Notes under the pieces: model-generated
Database searches by the model: none
The model's input: the letters and a program-made list of their open reading frames with translations, nothing else
What the model was told of the DNA's origin: nothing
Source: an uncultured Rhodocyclaceae bacterium
GTDB taxonomy: Bacteria > Pseudomonadota > Gammaproteobacteria > Burkholderiales > Rhodocyclaceae
DNA length: 64,000 nucleotides
Direction of reading: 5' to 3'
Assembly: GCA_934271525.1 (NCBI GenBank)
Contig: CAKQRL010000008.1
Location: forward strand, 1-64,000
Program-made: the position numbers and the translations under genes
Shown: positions 43,092-52,080 of the stretch, piece after piece
Layout: each line of letters starts with the position of its first letter
Numbering within the stretch: position 1 is the stretch's first letter

Positions 43092-44675
43092 TTAAAACAA
43101 ATCGTCCAACTCGGCAGCTTTTGCGGCTTGGTTGCGTGCGTCTTTGCGTGCTTTGAGCAGTGCTTTTAATTCTTCGGTGATTGCTTCAATAGGCAAAGTT
43201 TGACAATACGCTTTTTCTTTTTCCACATCGTTTAAAAATTCCAAATGCGCTTTGATTTCTTCAAAACTCGGCACATTGTCGTTATTTGGCGCATTATCAA
43301 TGGTTTGTGGGGAAGGCAAAACAGCAGGTTTTTCTTCTTCGTGGGATTTTAATGCGGGCGGCGTTTCTTCCACAATTTGCGGGGTGTGGTGAGCAACTTC
43401 CACGTTGGGCGTTGCCGATGTTTCTTGCGGTTTCTCGGTTTGATTGGGCGCAATTTTGATGCCCTTGTCGTAATCCAAATAATCCACAAAGGATTTTGAC
43501 GTTTGAAAATTCAATCCGTCAATGGCTTTTTTGGCTTGCAAAGAACGCCATTTGGTTAAACTGGCTTGCGCATATTTGATGGCAAGTGCTTTGTTTTTGT
43601 AACTATTGAAATCGGGATAATCCAAAACATGTTCGTAAGCAGCGAAAGATTCTCTGCCCACAAAAGCCGATTTGCGACCAACCACAATGCCCACAATCTG
43701 TGTGATGATGAAAATAAACGCCAACATAATGAAAGCCGCAATCCCTTCTTGGCGTGTGGCGGATTGAATTTCCGAAAAGGCTTTGTTGTCCGCCGCTTGT
43801 TGTGGTTCGGTGATTTCGTCCGGCAACACCATTGCAAACGGGTCGGCAGAAGATGCGCTTTCTTCTTGTTGCAAAGTTGTTTCGTTCGTTAAATCTCGTT
43901 CCATGGCGTTGTAGCGCATCCACGTGGAGGTAGTAGCAATGACCACAATGGCAATAAAGGTAACCCATCGCATAAAACTTGATTGTTCTACTCTATCAAT
44001 ACGATTTAAGGCACGTTGATAGTCGGGGTTGTTTTTGCCATCTTCTGTGAGTTTATCTTTATCTTGTTGGTCAGCCAAATCAACCTTCTCATTATTGAGA
44101 TTTTTGTCCTTGTTTTCTTTTTTTAGCTTGATGTAATAGTTGATTTTCCTTGCGCAATACCATTCTTTGCCTGCCTCGTGGGTGAGAATGACCATCACAA
44201 TACAAATCACGGTGACGATGGCAAACATTAAAAGAACGTGCGTGTTTTCGCTGGCTTCCATCGCCATCCATTTGCCCAGCATATAAGAAAAGCCTAATGA
44301 TTCGGCTGTAACCAAAATTGCCAAAACAATCCACATAAAAAACGGTGTGGGTTTTTGTTTGGAATCTCCCGCAAGTGATATGTATTGTCTGTAACGATTA
44401 AAGTTTTTTTCTCCCCAACAAGCTTTTATATGTTTGGCATATTCGGTGCAAATGTTTTCTTCGGATATACGGAATCCCGGATACGTTCCGGGGTCGTAAC
44501 TACTTTCTCTGGCAATGGTGCCAAAAAACGGAAAATTCATTTTGAAGTGCAACCGACGCAAAGAATCGATGAATTGGTAAATCAAATAAATGGCGATCAA
44601 CGCCAAAAGCGCAATGCCCAAACTCAACAACCAACGGGTTGTGATAAAAAGCCACAAAGTTTCAACAAAATCCAC
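43092..44675 (-). CDS. Multi-pass membrane protein of envelope operon
   Basis: About 527 residues with roughly five membrane segments (near 13-35, 108-125, 138-160, 235-252, 310-330), a charged cytoplasmic-looking loop rich in K/D/N between the third and fourth, and a long acidic, proline-rich C-terminal tail ending in a helical region. Start codon: GTG 44675 with GGGAG six bases before, or TTG 44681; both are inside a repeat core. 27 bases after the lipoprotein stop and 13 before the vWA-like gene. I do not recognise the family. Confidence 0.7.
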   Translation of the reverse strand: MDFVETLWLFITTRWLLSLGIALLALIAIYLIYQFIDSLRRLHFKMNFPFFGTIARESSYDPGTYPGFRISEENICTEYAKHIKACWGEKNFNRYRQYISLAGDSKQKPTPFFMWIVLAILVTAESLGFSYMLGKWMAMEASENTHVLLMFAIVTVICIVMVILTHEAGKEWYCARKINYYIKLKKENKDKNLNNEKVDLADQQDKDKLTEDGKNNPDYQRALNRIDRVEQSSFMRWVTFIAIVVIATTSTWMRYNAMERDLTNETTLQQEESASSADPFAMVLPDEITEPQQAADNKAFSEIQSATRQEGIAAFIMLAFIFIITQIVGIVVGRKSAFVGRESFAAYEHVLDYPDFNSYKNKALAIKYAQASLTKWRSLQAKKAIDGLNFQTSKSFVDYLDYDKGIKIAPNQTEKPQETSATPNVEVAHHTPQIVEETPPALKSHEEEKPAVLPSPQTIDNAPNNDNVPSFEEIKAHLEFLNDVEKEKAYCQTLPIEAITEELKALLKARKDARNQAAKAAELDDLF

Positions 44676-44682
44676 GGTCAAC
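44672..44682 (+). repeat. Single uptake-like core at the start of the membrane gene
   Basis: CCACGGTCAAC; its reverse strand offers both candidate start codons (TTG and GTG) of the gene. T tract shortened to T5. Confidence 0.85.
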
Positions 44683-44702
44683 TCCCAAAAATTTTTAAAA
44701 AA

Positions 44703-46268
44703 TCAACGTTTTGCCAAGGATGGCGCAAAAGGCGCTTGGTAAATTTTGCCCTCTTTGATATAGCGCAAGTTGCTCTGCGGGCTTGCCGCACCTTTGTTTA
44801 AAACCAAATCAATGCATTGCATTGGCGCATTTTTGCCTTCCACAAAAACGCGATACAAAACGCCTTTTTGCCCTTGATACGCATTGACTTTGGGTTGATT
44901 GCGGAAAGTAGGTTGTGCTTTTTTGTTCGGTTGATAATCTTTATAAACCAACAAATTCGGTTGCCCAACCGGCGCACCGCCATCGCGCAACACAGCAACG
45001 TTGGTGATGGCCACCAAATGACCATTGACTGTGTCCGACCACGATGTGCCATAAAGCCCGGGCAAAAAATCGTTGGTTTTGTATTGGGTCGCACCATTTG
45101 CCAAAGATTTCACACCGTGCGCTTGGCGGTAAGAATCCTCAATGCAATTATCCACAATGCTTGTGGCTGCTTCGGCTTGGCGAATGAAAAAGCCCGCGCG
45201 CTCGTTTGATTTGACTTTGCCAATATCAATGCTTGTTGCCTGAACGCTGCCGCCAAAATCAATAAAGGCGGGGTTGGTCGGCACGGCTTTTTTCGGTGTG
45301 ATAACGCTTGGCGCGGCGGCGATGGTTTTTTTAGCCGTTGATTTTTCAGCCATTTTTGCCGCAATTTTTGAAGATTGCGGTGATTTTTGGAATTTTTCCA
45401 CGGTTGACCGTGGATTTTTTTCAGATTTTGGGCGATAAAACGCCGTATTCGGTTGGCGCGATTGCAAATAAACGTTAAAAGCTTCATCGCTGCTTAAATC
45501 CACAATTTCCACGCGGCGATTTTGGCGGCGCCCTTCTTTTGTGCGATTGTCCGCCACTGGCAAAGTCTCACCCGCACCTTGATAAAAAATTTGCGCTTTA
45601 TCAAAACCTTGTTGCGCAAAAATTTGCGCAACAGAACGCGCACGTTTTTCAGACAAATCTGCATTTTTTTGGGTGTTGCCCGTGTCGTCCGTGTGGCCGA
45701 TGAGCAAAATGCGCATTTTCTTTTGGCGCGCTTTTAATTCGGCTTGAACGTTTTTGTCGGTTGGGGTTTCATTTGATTCTTCTGCACGGTATTGCTGCGC
45801 CATTTGCGCAAAAACCTTTGCCGCTTGTGGCGTTGGGTTGGGAGAACCAACAATAAATTGTTCATCTGCCATAATTTGTGCGCTCATCCCAACGGTTGTT
45901 TGGTTGCCTGATTCATCCACTGCGTTTAAATCGCGCATTTGAAGTTCTAGGTTGTTGGCTTTGGCGATTTTGTATAGTTCGCAACGTCTGCGGTCAATAT
46001 CGTAACCCACCAAACCGCCGATTAAACCGCCTGCCAAAGCGCCCAACGCCGTGCCAGCGGTGCGGCTATTTTTGGCAATAACATTGCCCAAAATTGCCCC
46101 GCCAATGGCGCCCACCGCAATGCCGATGTTGCGGGCGTTGTTGGCGCAAGGGTCATCGCTGGCAAAGGTTTCTTTGAATTGTGTTTGGATGGTTTGCATT
46201 TGCCCGCAACCTGTGGAAAAGGCGCAAATGGCAAGCGCAATGGCGGTTTTTTTGTAGCAAAAGCGCAT
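44703..46268 (-). CDS. OmpA-family lipoprotein with glycine zipper
   Basis: 521 residues. ATG 46268; lipobox STGC (Cys21). A glycine zipper (IGIAVGAIGGAILGNVIA and ALGALAGGLIGGLVGYDID, near 46-85) suggests membrane insertion. The OmpA C-terminal peptidoglycan-binding domain follows (about 155-265) with LIGHTDDTGN and NRRVEIV. A lysine-rich linker and an extra C-terminal domain of about 180 residues with conserved-looking cysteines end the protein. First gene of an operon with a multi-pass protein and a vWA-like protein. A palindromic repeat core lies in the linker (encodes PRSTVEKF). Confidence 0.85.
   Translation of the reverse strand: MRFCYKKTAIALAICAFSTGCGQMQTIQTQFKETFASDDPCANNARNIGIAVGAIGGAILGNVIAKNSRTAGTALGALAGGLIGGLVGYDIDRRRCELYKIAKANNLELQMRDLNAVDESGNQTTVGMSAQIMADEQFIVGSPNPTPQAAKVFAQMAQQYRAEESNETPTDKNVQAELKARQKKMRILLIGHTDDTGNTQKNADLSEKRARSVAQIFAQQGFDKAQIFYQGAGETLPVADNRTKEGRRQNRRVEIVDLSSDEAFNVYLQSRQPNTAFYRPKSEKNPRSTVEKFQKSPQSSKIAAKMAEKSTAKKTIAAAPSVITPKKAVPTNPAFIDFGGSVQATSIDIGKVKSNERAGFFIRQAEAATSIVDNCIEDSYRQAHGVKSLANGATQYKTNDFLPGLYGTSWSDTVNGHLVAITNVAVLRDGGAPVGQPNLLVYKDYQPNKKAQPTFRNQPKVNAYQGQKGVLYRVFVEGKNAPMQCIDLVLNKGAASPQSNLRYIKEGKIYQAPFAPSLAKR
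45398..45413. repeat. Overlapping opposed cores inside the OmpA lipoprotein gene
   Basis: CCACGGTTGACCGTGG: an exact minus-strand core (45403-45413) overlapped by an incomplete plus-strand core, making a compact palindrome with T runs on both outer sides. Confidence 0.85.
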
Positions 46269-46374
46269 TTGGAAAATCCCGAAAATAAAATGGCGCAAAT
46301 TGTAACAAAAAACACACAAGCTCGCCTAAAACAAGATTGTGTTGCATTTATTTTTGAAAGATGAATATTAAATT

Positions 46375-46424
46375 CCACGGTAAACAAATAATTATTTTCA
46401 AAATAAATAAAATGTTTACCGTGG
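46375..46424. repeat. 50-bp head-to-head repeat pair in a divergent spacer
   Basis: CCACGGTAAAC at 46375-46385 (+) and 46414-46424 (-). The T and A tracts are weaker here (ATTATTTTC). Confidence 0.9.
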
Positions 46425-46553
46425 ATTTTTTTAAATCACGGCAAGCGAATGATTTTTTCTATTTCCTCCGTCTTGCCAAAAAAACAACCTTTTTCTGTTG
46501 AAAGAAGCGATATTATTTTTTTAAGCATTTAAAAATATGAAAAAAACGATTTT

Positions 46554-46564
46554 CTACGGTAAAC
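46554..46564 (+). repeat. Variant uptake-like unit before pgpA
   Basis: CTACGGTAAAC (one change in the core) followed by six bases and T7, so the unit layout is kept. Confidence 0.75.
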
Positions 46565-46642
46565 AAAAAGTTTTTTTAAATTTTATGCTGTTTAATTCCC
46601 AAGCCGTTTTAAAATACGTTTTTTTAAAGTAAAAAAAAGAAA

Positions 46643-47131
46643 ATGAATCCCTCTTGGCTTTTTTTGGTAAAGTCGCCTGCGCATTTTGTGGCATTGGGTT
46701 GTGGTTCAGGGCTAGCAAAACGTGCGCCCGGCACCTTCGGCACTTTGTTTGCATGGGCATCGTTTTACGCTTTGGCGTTTTTGCCTGCCGCCGTTTTTTG
46801 GGGATGGATAATTGTTTGCGTTGTTGTTGGGTTGTGGTGTATGCATTTAACGGGAAAAGCGTTAAATAACCCAGACCACAGCAGCATTGTGTGGGATGAA
46901 ATTGTGCCTTTTTGGGCATTGTTGGCGCTTTTGCCTTTTAACGTTTTTTATCACGCCGCTGCTTTTGTTCTCTTTCGTTTTTATGACATCACCAAACCTT
47001 GGCCAGCAAGTTTTTTTGATAACAAAGTCAAAAACGCTTTTGGCGTGTTGATGGACGATGTTGTTGCCGCTTTTTTTGCTGGCGCTACAATTTTTGGCGT
47101 TGACTTGTTCTTTCAAAAAACCTTGGCGTAA
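46643..47131 (+). CDS. pgpA: Phosphatidylglycerophosphatase A
   Basis: Removes phosphate from phosphatidylglycerol phosphate at the inner membrane. 162 residues. GSGLAKRAPGTFGTL near 22-36, DHSSIVWDEIVPFW near 78-91 and FRFYDITKPWPASFFD near 112-127 are family motifs. Four membrane helices. Confidence 0.96.
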   Translation: MNPSWLFLVKSPAHFVALGCGSGLAKRAPGTFGTLFAWASFYALAFLPAAVFWGWIIVCVVVGLWCMHLTGKALNNPDHSSIVWDEIVPFWALLALLPFNVFYHAAAFVLFRFYDITKPWPASFFDNKVKNAFGVLMDDVVAAFFAGATIFGVDLFFQKTLA

Positions 47132-47147
47132 TTCAAAAAAATATTCG

Positions 47148-47158
47148 CTTGACCGTGG
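47148..47158 (-). repeat. Variant uptake-like unit between pgpA and envC
   Basis: CCACGGTCAAG (last base changed) on the minus strand with six bases and T7 kept. Confidence 0.75.
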
Positions 47159-47180
47159 AAAATCTTTAAAATACTGCCTT

Positions 47181-48350
47181 GTGAAAGCCTTGTTTTTTTT
47201 ATCCCTTTTTATTGTTTCAAATGGCGTTGTTGCGCAAGATTTGCCGCAACCAGAACGCTTTGACGATTTGCGCCTTGAAATTCAAGCGCCATCCAGTGAA
47301 GTTGCCCAATCGCAGGAACGCTTGGAAAACCTGCGCCGTGAAATTCAAAAAACAAGCGAACTTTTAAAATTAAAAGAATCCGCCCAAAATGATGCCGCCT
47401 TTGCCGTTAAAGAATCCCAAAAAGCGCAAAAACAACTGCAAAAAGAAATTGCTGATTTAAATGGCGAGCGCAATTCATTGGTTAAATCAACCAACGCCAT
47501 TTCACGTGAAATGAAACAAGGCGAAAAAACTTATCGCCTGCGCAAAAAGCAGTTGTCTGATTTGGTTGCCGCGCAATATTTGGCAGGAACGCCGAATTAT
47601 TTGGCAATGATTTTTAAAGGTTCTTCGCCCAATTCTGCCGCGCGCCTGCACGCTTATTGGCAAGAATTAAGCGGCGCGCACACGGCAGCAATATCAGAAA
47701 TTAAAGCGGGCATTCAAAAACAAGAAGATTTGGCGAATAATTTGGATAAGGAAAAAAACCGACTAAACGATTTGGAAAAAGATTTGCGCCAAAAAGAAGA
47801 TGCCATTAAAGAAGAAAAAAAATCGCGCGAAGCGCTCTTAAAACGCATCAAAAATGAAGTGGCAGACCACCAAAAAACCATTGCCAAATTAAAACGCGAT
47901 GAAAAAAATTTAAGCAATCTTTTAAATCGTCTGCAAAAATTCTCATCCCCTGCGCCCGCAGCCAAATTTGCCAAAGGGCAGTTGATTTGGCCATTGAACG
48001 GCAGAATTGAAGGTCGCTTTGGGCAAGAAAAATTAGAAGGCAGCACTTGGCAAGGCGTTTTTATTCATAGCCCGCAAGGCACGCCTGTGAAAGCGGCAGC
48101 ACCCGGCCAAGTGGTTTTTGCCGATTGGTTGCGCGGCTTCGGAATGTTGGTGATTGTGGATCACGGTTCGTCCTATTTGTCTATTTACGCACACAACGAT
48201 GAAATTTTGCGCGATGTGGGCGATAACGTCACGCAAGGTGAAACCATCGCTTATTCTGGTCAAAACGTAGAAAATGCGCAATCGGGCGTATACTTTGAAA
48301 TTCGCCACCAAGGCAAACCGATGGATCCTTTTTTGTGGATAAAAAAATGA
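47181..48350 (+). CDS. envC: EnvC-like murein hydrolase activator
   Basis: 389 residues. Signal peptide from GTG 47181 (VKALFFLSLFIVSNGVVAQ). A long coiled-coil (about 30-265) precedes a LytM/M23 domain (about 275-388; LIWPLNGRIEGRFGQ). Zinc ligands are lost: the HLHFE position reads VYFEI and the first H/D pair is absent, as in EnvC, which activates amidases at the septum rather than cutting itself. It overlaps ctpA as ATGA. Confidence 0.9.
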   Translation: MKALFFLSLFIVSNGVVAQDLPQPERFDDLRLEIQAPSSEVAQSQERLENLRREIQKTSELLKLKESAQNDAAFAVKESQKAQKQLQKEIADLNGERNSLVKSTNAISREMKQGEKTYRLRKKQLSDLVAAQYLAGTPNYLAMIFKGSSPNSAARLHAYWQELSGAHTAAISEIKAGIQKQEDLANNLDKEKNRLNDLEKDLRQKEDAIKEEKKSREALLKRIKNEVADHQKTIAKLKRDEKNLSNLLNRLQKFSSPAPAAKFAKGQLIWPLNGRIEGRFGQEKLEGSTWQGVFIHSPQGTPVKAAAPGQVVFADWLRGFGMLVIVDHGSSYLSIYAHNDEILRDVGDNVTQGETIAYSGQNVENAQSGVYFEIRHQGKPMDPFLWIKK

Positions 48351-49678
48351 AGAAATTAAATATTGTTATTGTTGGTTGTTTGTTAAGTTTTAACACTTTT
48401 GCCGCATCACCCAAAACGCAAACGGGCTTGCCGATTGAAGAATTGCGCACTTTTGCAGAGGTTTACAACACCGTCAAGCAAGGCTATGTGGAGCCTGTGT
48501 CGGATAAAGAAATGTTGTCCAACGCCATTTCGGGAATGTTATCCAAACTTGACCCGCACTCGTCTTATTTGGATAGCGATGCGTTTAAAGATTTGCAAGA
48601 AACAACCCAAGGCGAATTTGGCGGCTTGGGCATTGAAGTGATGATGGAAGAAGGCTTGGTGAAGGTGATATCGCCCATTGAAGATTCGCCTGCCTTTAAA
48701 GCGGGCGTGCAATCGGGGGATTTGATTTACAAAATCAATGAGGAATCGGTCAAAGATATGACCTTTTTAGAAGCCGTCAAAAAAATGCGTGGCAAACCGA
48801 ATACCAAGGTCAAAATCAGCATTTTGCGAAAATCCGCCGAGCAACCTGTGAATTTGGAATTGACTCGCGAAATCATCCATGTAAAAAGCGTGAAATCCAA
48901 AATGGTAGAGCCGCACTACGCGTGGGTGCGCATCACGCAATTCCAAGAAAATACGTTAAGCGATTTGGTCACGCATTTAACACGTTTATCGCGCGAGTCG
49001 GAACTCAAAGGTCTGTTATTAGATTTGCGCAATGACCCGGGCGGCTTGTTGAATGCGGCAATCGGTGTTTCTAGCGTATTTTTGGATAAAGGCGTGAAAA
49101 TTGTGTCAACCGATGGCAGAACCATTGATTCTCGCCAAGAGTTTTTTGCCAACGCCAAATATTATTTGGGACCTTTTGACAAAGACCCGATTGTGAACTT
49201 ACCGCCTTATATCCGCAAAGTGAAAATGGTGGTGTTGGTCAATAGCGGTTCGGCTTCGGCTTCTGAAATTGTTGCTGGCGCACTGCAAGATTACAAACGC
49301 GCACAAATTGTTGGCACCACAACCTTTGGCAAAGGTTCGGTGCAAACCATTTTGCCTTTGCCGAACAACACGGGAATTAAACTTACCACGGCGCGCTATT
49401 ACACGCCTTTGGGGCGCTCCATTCAAGCCAAAGGCATTGTGCCAGATGTGGTAATTGAAGAAACCGCCAAAGGCACGGGTTTGCGTTTAAGAGAAAGTGA
49501 TTTAGAACGCCATTTGCCGAACAAAAAAGAAGCAGAAGCGCCGAAAATGGATTTGCAAAAAGGCAAAAATAAAGAAGCCGATGATGCCATTTTGCGCCTA
49601 GAATTTGGTAGCAAAGATGATTATCAATTCCAAGAAGCCTTGGCGCTTTTAAAAGGCGAAAAACGATACCAAAGGTGA
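48347..49678 (+). CDS. ctpA: C-terminal processing protease (S41)
   Basis: 443 residues with a signal peptide (1-19). A PDZ domain (about 85-165) is followed by the S41 core: LDLRNDPGGLL near 221, catalytic Ser in NSGSASASEIVAGAL near 297, and Lys in FGKGSVQT near 326. Periplasmic. ATG 48347 overlaps the envC stop; the envC-ctpA pairing is common in proteobacteria. Confidence 0.95.
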   Translation: MKKLNIVIVGCLLSFNTFAASPKTQTGLPIEELRTFAEVYNTVKQGYVEPVSDKEMLSNAISGMLSKLDPHSSYLDSDAFKDLQETTQGEFGGLGIEVMMEEGLVKVISPIEDSPAFKAGVQSGDLIYKINEESVKDMTFLEAVKKMRGKPNTKVKISILRKSAEQPVNLELTREIIHVKSVKSKMVEPHYAWVRITQFQENTLSDLVTHLTRLSRESELKGLLLDLRNDPGGLLNAAIGVSSVFLDKGVKIVSTDGRTIDSRQEFFANAKYYLGPFDKDPIVNLPPYIRKVKMVVLVNSGSASASEIVAGALQDYKRAQIVGTTTFGKGSVQTILPLPNNTGIKLTTARYYTPLGRSIQAKGIVPDVVIEETAKGTGLRLRESDLERHLPNKKEAEAPKMDLQKGKNKEADDAILRLEFGSKDDYQFQEALALLKGEKRYQR

Positions 49679-49684
49679 AACAAA

Positions 49685-50056
49685 ATGTCGGATGCCCCTG
49701 CCATACTGAAAACGCGCGAAATTGTTTTTTTGAATTTATTGCCCGCGCAGGCGGAGGATGCCATCAAAACTCTTGCTGATTTTTCGCCCAAAATTCGCGC
49801 GCAAATCAAGGAAAATCGCACGCTGGGCGTGGAATATAACCTGCGCGAACACACGCTCATGGAAATAGAAACCTTGTTGTTGCGCCATGGTTTTTTGTTG
49901 GAACACACTTTTTGGGTGCGCACCAACAGGGCGCTGATTTATTACGCGGAAGAAATTGAACGCCACAACCTAGATGCACCACCGCCCAAACTCAAACGCA
50001 TTCCTGAAATTGCCTTTGTGCAGGTTTTTAAAAAGCGCAAAAATAAGAATAAATAA
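49685..50056 (+). CDS. Conserved-looking protein of unknown function
   Basis: 123 residues, no signal or membrane segment. A mixed alpha/beta pattern (LGVEYNLREHTLMEIETLLLRHGFLL) and a lysine-rich tail. It starts six bases after ctpA and seems part of that operon. Not recognised. Confidence 0.7.
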   Translation: MSDAPAILKTREIVFLNLLPAQAEDAIKTLADFSPKIRAQIKENRTLGVEYNLREHTLMEIETLLLRHGFLLEHTFWVRTNRALIYYAEEIERHNLDAPPPKLKRIPEIAFVQVFKKRKNKNK

Positions 50057-50073
50057 ACTTGTTTTTAAAAAAT

Positions 50074-50121
50074 CCACGGTCAACGCAAATTTTTTTCAAA
50101 AAAACTTTTTGTTTACCGTGG
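50074..50121. repeat. 48-bp head-to-head repeat pair
   Basis: CCACGGTCAAC (50074-50084, +) and CCACGGTAAAC (50111-50121, -), T7-C-A7 centre, before the PilB/GspE-like gene. Confidence 0.92.
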
Positions 50122-50163
50122 ATTTTCATAAAATTTCTTCTTTTGTTGCGCATGGCTTGGTCT

Positions 50164-51873
50164 ATGAACGATTTAGGGGATTTTTTATTAAAACACGGCC
50201 TTATCTCCTCCGACCAACTGCACGCCGCTCAAAAAGAATGCACCATCTCTGGCAAAGATTTTGAAGCCGTTTTATCCAACATGGGCTTGGTTAGCGATGA
50301 AACGCTGCGCGCCGCACAAGCGCATACGCTCGGCATTGAAAGTGTTAATTTGGAAGAAACAGCCATTCAGCCCGAAGCCTTAAACCTTATTCCCCGTGAA
50401 AAAGCATCTGCTTGGCAAGTAATGCCCTTGGCATTTGGCGAACTCCCCGATTCTTGCACCTTAACCTTGGCGATGACCCAAACCGACAACATTGTGTTGT
50501 TGGATGCCATCACGCACGATTTGGAATCAAACTTTCAAAAACCTTGCCATTTGCGTGTGTTTTTTGCACCCAACGCCGACATAGAAAAAGCCATCGCCGA
50601 ACATTACGGCAACGCACTTTCCATTGACCAACTTTTAAAAGACTTGGAAAGTGCGCTAAATAGCGAATCAACCATTGTTCATTTGGTTGATGCCTTTTTG
50701 ATTGACGCCGTTTTCAAAGGCGCTTCCGACATTCATTTTGAGCCAGAAGCCGGTTTTTTGCGCATACGCTACCGCATTGACGGTTTATTAGAATCTGTAA
50801 AAGTTTTGCATTTGAGCCATTGGAAAAATATGGCGGTGCGTTTAAAAGTTTTGGCCAATATGGATATTGCCGAAAACCGCGATGCGCAAGATGGCAGAAT
50901 GACAAGAAATGTTTTAGGCCGCGCCGTTGATTTTCGCATCTCCATTCTGCCAACCTTGCATGGCGAAAATATGGTTTTGCGCGTTTTAGACCGCAGCAAA
51001 AGTGTGATGGCGTTTGCCGACTTGGGATTAGACAAGCGCCAGACTTCAAACATTTTTCGTTTGCTAAACAAACCTGCGGGCATTGTGCTTGTGGCGGGGC
51101 CTACGGGTTGCGGCAAAACAACAACCTTGTATTCCTTGCTTTCATACATTCACAACGAACACATTCACGTGATGACCTTGGAAGATCCAGTGGAATATCC
51201 AATGCCGTTTTTTCGGCAGTTGAATGTGGAAGAAACAAAGTTGGATTTTGTCAGTGGCGTGCGGGCAATGTTGCGGCACGACCCGGATGTGATTTTAATC
51301 GGCGAAATTCGCGACAATGAAACCGCACAAATGGCGTTTCGCGCCGCAATGACGGGGCATCAGGTGTTTTCAACCTTGCACAGCAACTCGGCTTTGGCGG
51401 CATTGCCACGCCTTTTTGATTTAAAAGTGCCTGCCGACATTTTGGCAACACATTTGAACGGCATCATCGCACAACGCTTGGTGCGCCAACTCTGCCCTTT
51501 TTGTAAAAAAGGAAAAACAGTTGGCGCGACACTTGCCAAAGCATTGAATGACGCACAAAACGCCGTGCATTTTGCGCCCGACTCAGAAATTTTCACGGCG
51601 CAAGGCTGCGCCAAATGCCGCAAGGGTTACGCTTCACGCTTGGCGATTATGGAGATTTTAACGATGAACGATGCCTTAGAATCTGCCATTTTTGAAAGGA
51701 AATCTCGGCAAAGTTTAGCCCAAATAGCCACTGAATCGGGTTTTACCACATTGATTGAAGACGGTTTCAAACAAGTTTTACTCGGCAAAACCACTTTATC
51801 CGAACTCACCCGAGTTTTGGACTTGGGCTTTTTGGGAGATGAAATAATGGAAGTGATTTTGGGTGAGTTTTGA
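50164..51873 (+). CDS. PilB/GspE-family assembly ATPase
   Basis: 569 residues from ATG 50164 (ATG 50152 also possible). N-terminal MshEN-type domain (LGDFLLKHGLISSDQLHAAQ), Walker A GPTGCGKTTT near 312-320, Walker B VILIGEIRDNETAQMAFRAAMTGH near 377-400, and a four-cysteine zinc site CPFC...CAKC (near 445 and 480). Such ATPases drive extension of type IV pili (PilB) or type II secretion (GspE). No pilC, pilD or gsp genes adjoin, so the choice is open. PilB would be part of DNA uptake machinery. Confidence 0.9.
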   Translation: MNDLGDFLLKHGLISSDQLHAAQKECTISGKDFEAVLSNMGLVSDETLRAAQAHTLGIESVNLEETAIQPEALNLIPREKASAWQVMPLAFGELPDSCTLTLAMTQTDNIVLLDAITHDLESNFQKPCHLRVFFAPNADIEKAIAEHYGNALSIDQLLKDLESALNSESTIVHLVDAFLIDAVFKGASDIHFEPEAGFLRIRYRIDGLLESVKVLHLSHWKNMAVRLKVLANMDIAENRDAQDGRMTRNVLGRAVDFRISILPTLHGENMVLRVLDRSKSVMAFADLGLDKRQTSNIFRLLNKPAGIVLVAGPTGCGKTTTLYSLLSYIHNEHIHVMTLEDPVEYPMPFFRQLNVEETKLDFVSGVRAMLRHDPDVILIGEIRDNETAQMAFRAAMTGHQVFSTLHSNSALAALPRLFDLKVPADILATHLNGIIAQRLVRQLCPFCKKGKTVGATLAKALNDAQNAVHFAPDSEIFTAQGCAKCRKGYASRLAIMEILTMNDALESAIFERKSRQSLAQIATESGFTTLIEDGFKQVLLGKTTLSELTRVLDLGFLGDEIMEVILGEF

Positions 51874-51893
51874 AACTTTAAAAATCTAAAAAT

Positions 51894-51942
51894 CCACGGT
51901 CAACCGATTCTTTTTTTCAAAAAAATTCAAGGTTCACCGTGG
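51894..51942. repeat. 49-bp head-to-head repeat pair before ahcY
   Basis: CCACGGTCAAC (51894-51904, +) and CCACGGTGAAC (51932-51942, -), T7-C-A7 centre. The second core overlaps the likely -35 box of ahcY. Confidence 0.92.
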
Positions 51943-51962
51943 ATTTTTGTTTTTGTTATAAT
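51933..51962 (+). promoter_or_regulatory. Promoter of the SAH riboswitch-ahcY transcript
   Basis: TTCACC (part of a repeat core), 18 bases, then a perfect TATAAT ending at 51962. Transcription would start right at the riboswitch. Confidence 0.7.
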
Positions 51963-51972
51963 TTTGCGCTTT

Positions 51973-52058
51973 GCGAGGGGCGTTGCAGGATTTTTTCTCA
52001 GGCTCGCTAAACGACGCTCACTGTTTAACCTACGGGCTAACCGAGGCAACGGTGCTCG
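51973..52058 (+). ncRNA. SAH riboswitch
   Basis: GCGAGGGGCGTTGCAG, then AGGCTCG, ACGCTCACTG and CAACGGTGCTCG occur in the order of the S-adenosylhomocysteine riboswitch, with pairing of the outer GAG/CTC parts. It lies directly before ahcY, whose enzyme removes SAH; ligand binding should raise expression by freeing the GGAG site at 52069. Confidence 0.93.
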
Positions 52059-52080
52059 TTTTTTATTTGGAGAAATAATC

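Larger units (their letters stand above)
46269..46642. other. Divergent intergenic region, 374 bases
   Basis: AT-rich spacer between the OmpA lipoprotein gene and pgpA. It holds one repeat pair (46375-46424) and one variant unit (46554-46564). A TACAAT on the minus strand near 46299-46304 may be the -10 box for the lipoprotein operon. I see no gene in it. Confidence 0.6.

Noticed and set aside
50059..50163. N-terminal extension of the PilB/GspE-like protein
   Set aside because: It is a translation of the repeat pair (RSTQ, LPWIF) and not of protein character; ATG 50164 fits the family start.
51964..52080. Upstream extension of AhcY
   Set aside because: It runs through the SAH riboswitch; family N-terminus and ribosome binding site fit ATG 52081.
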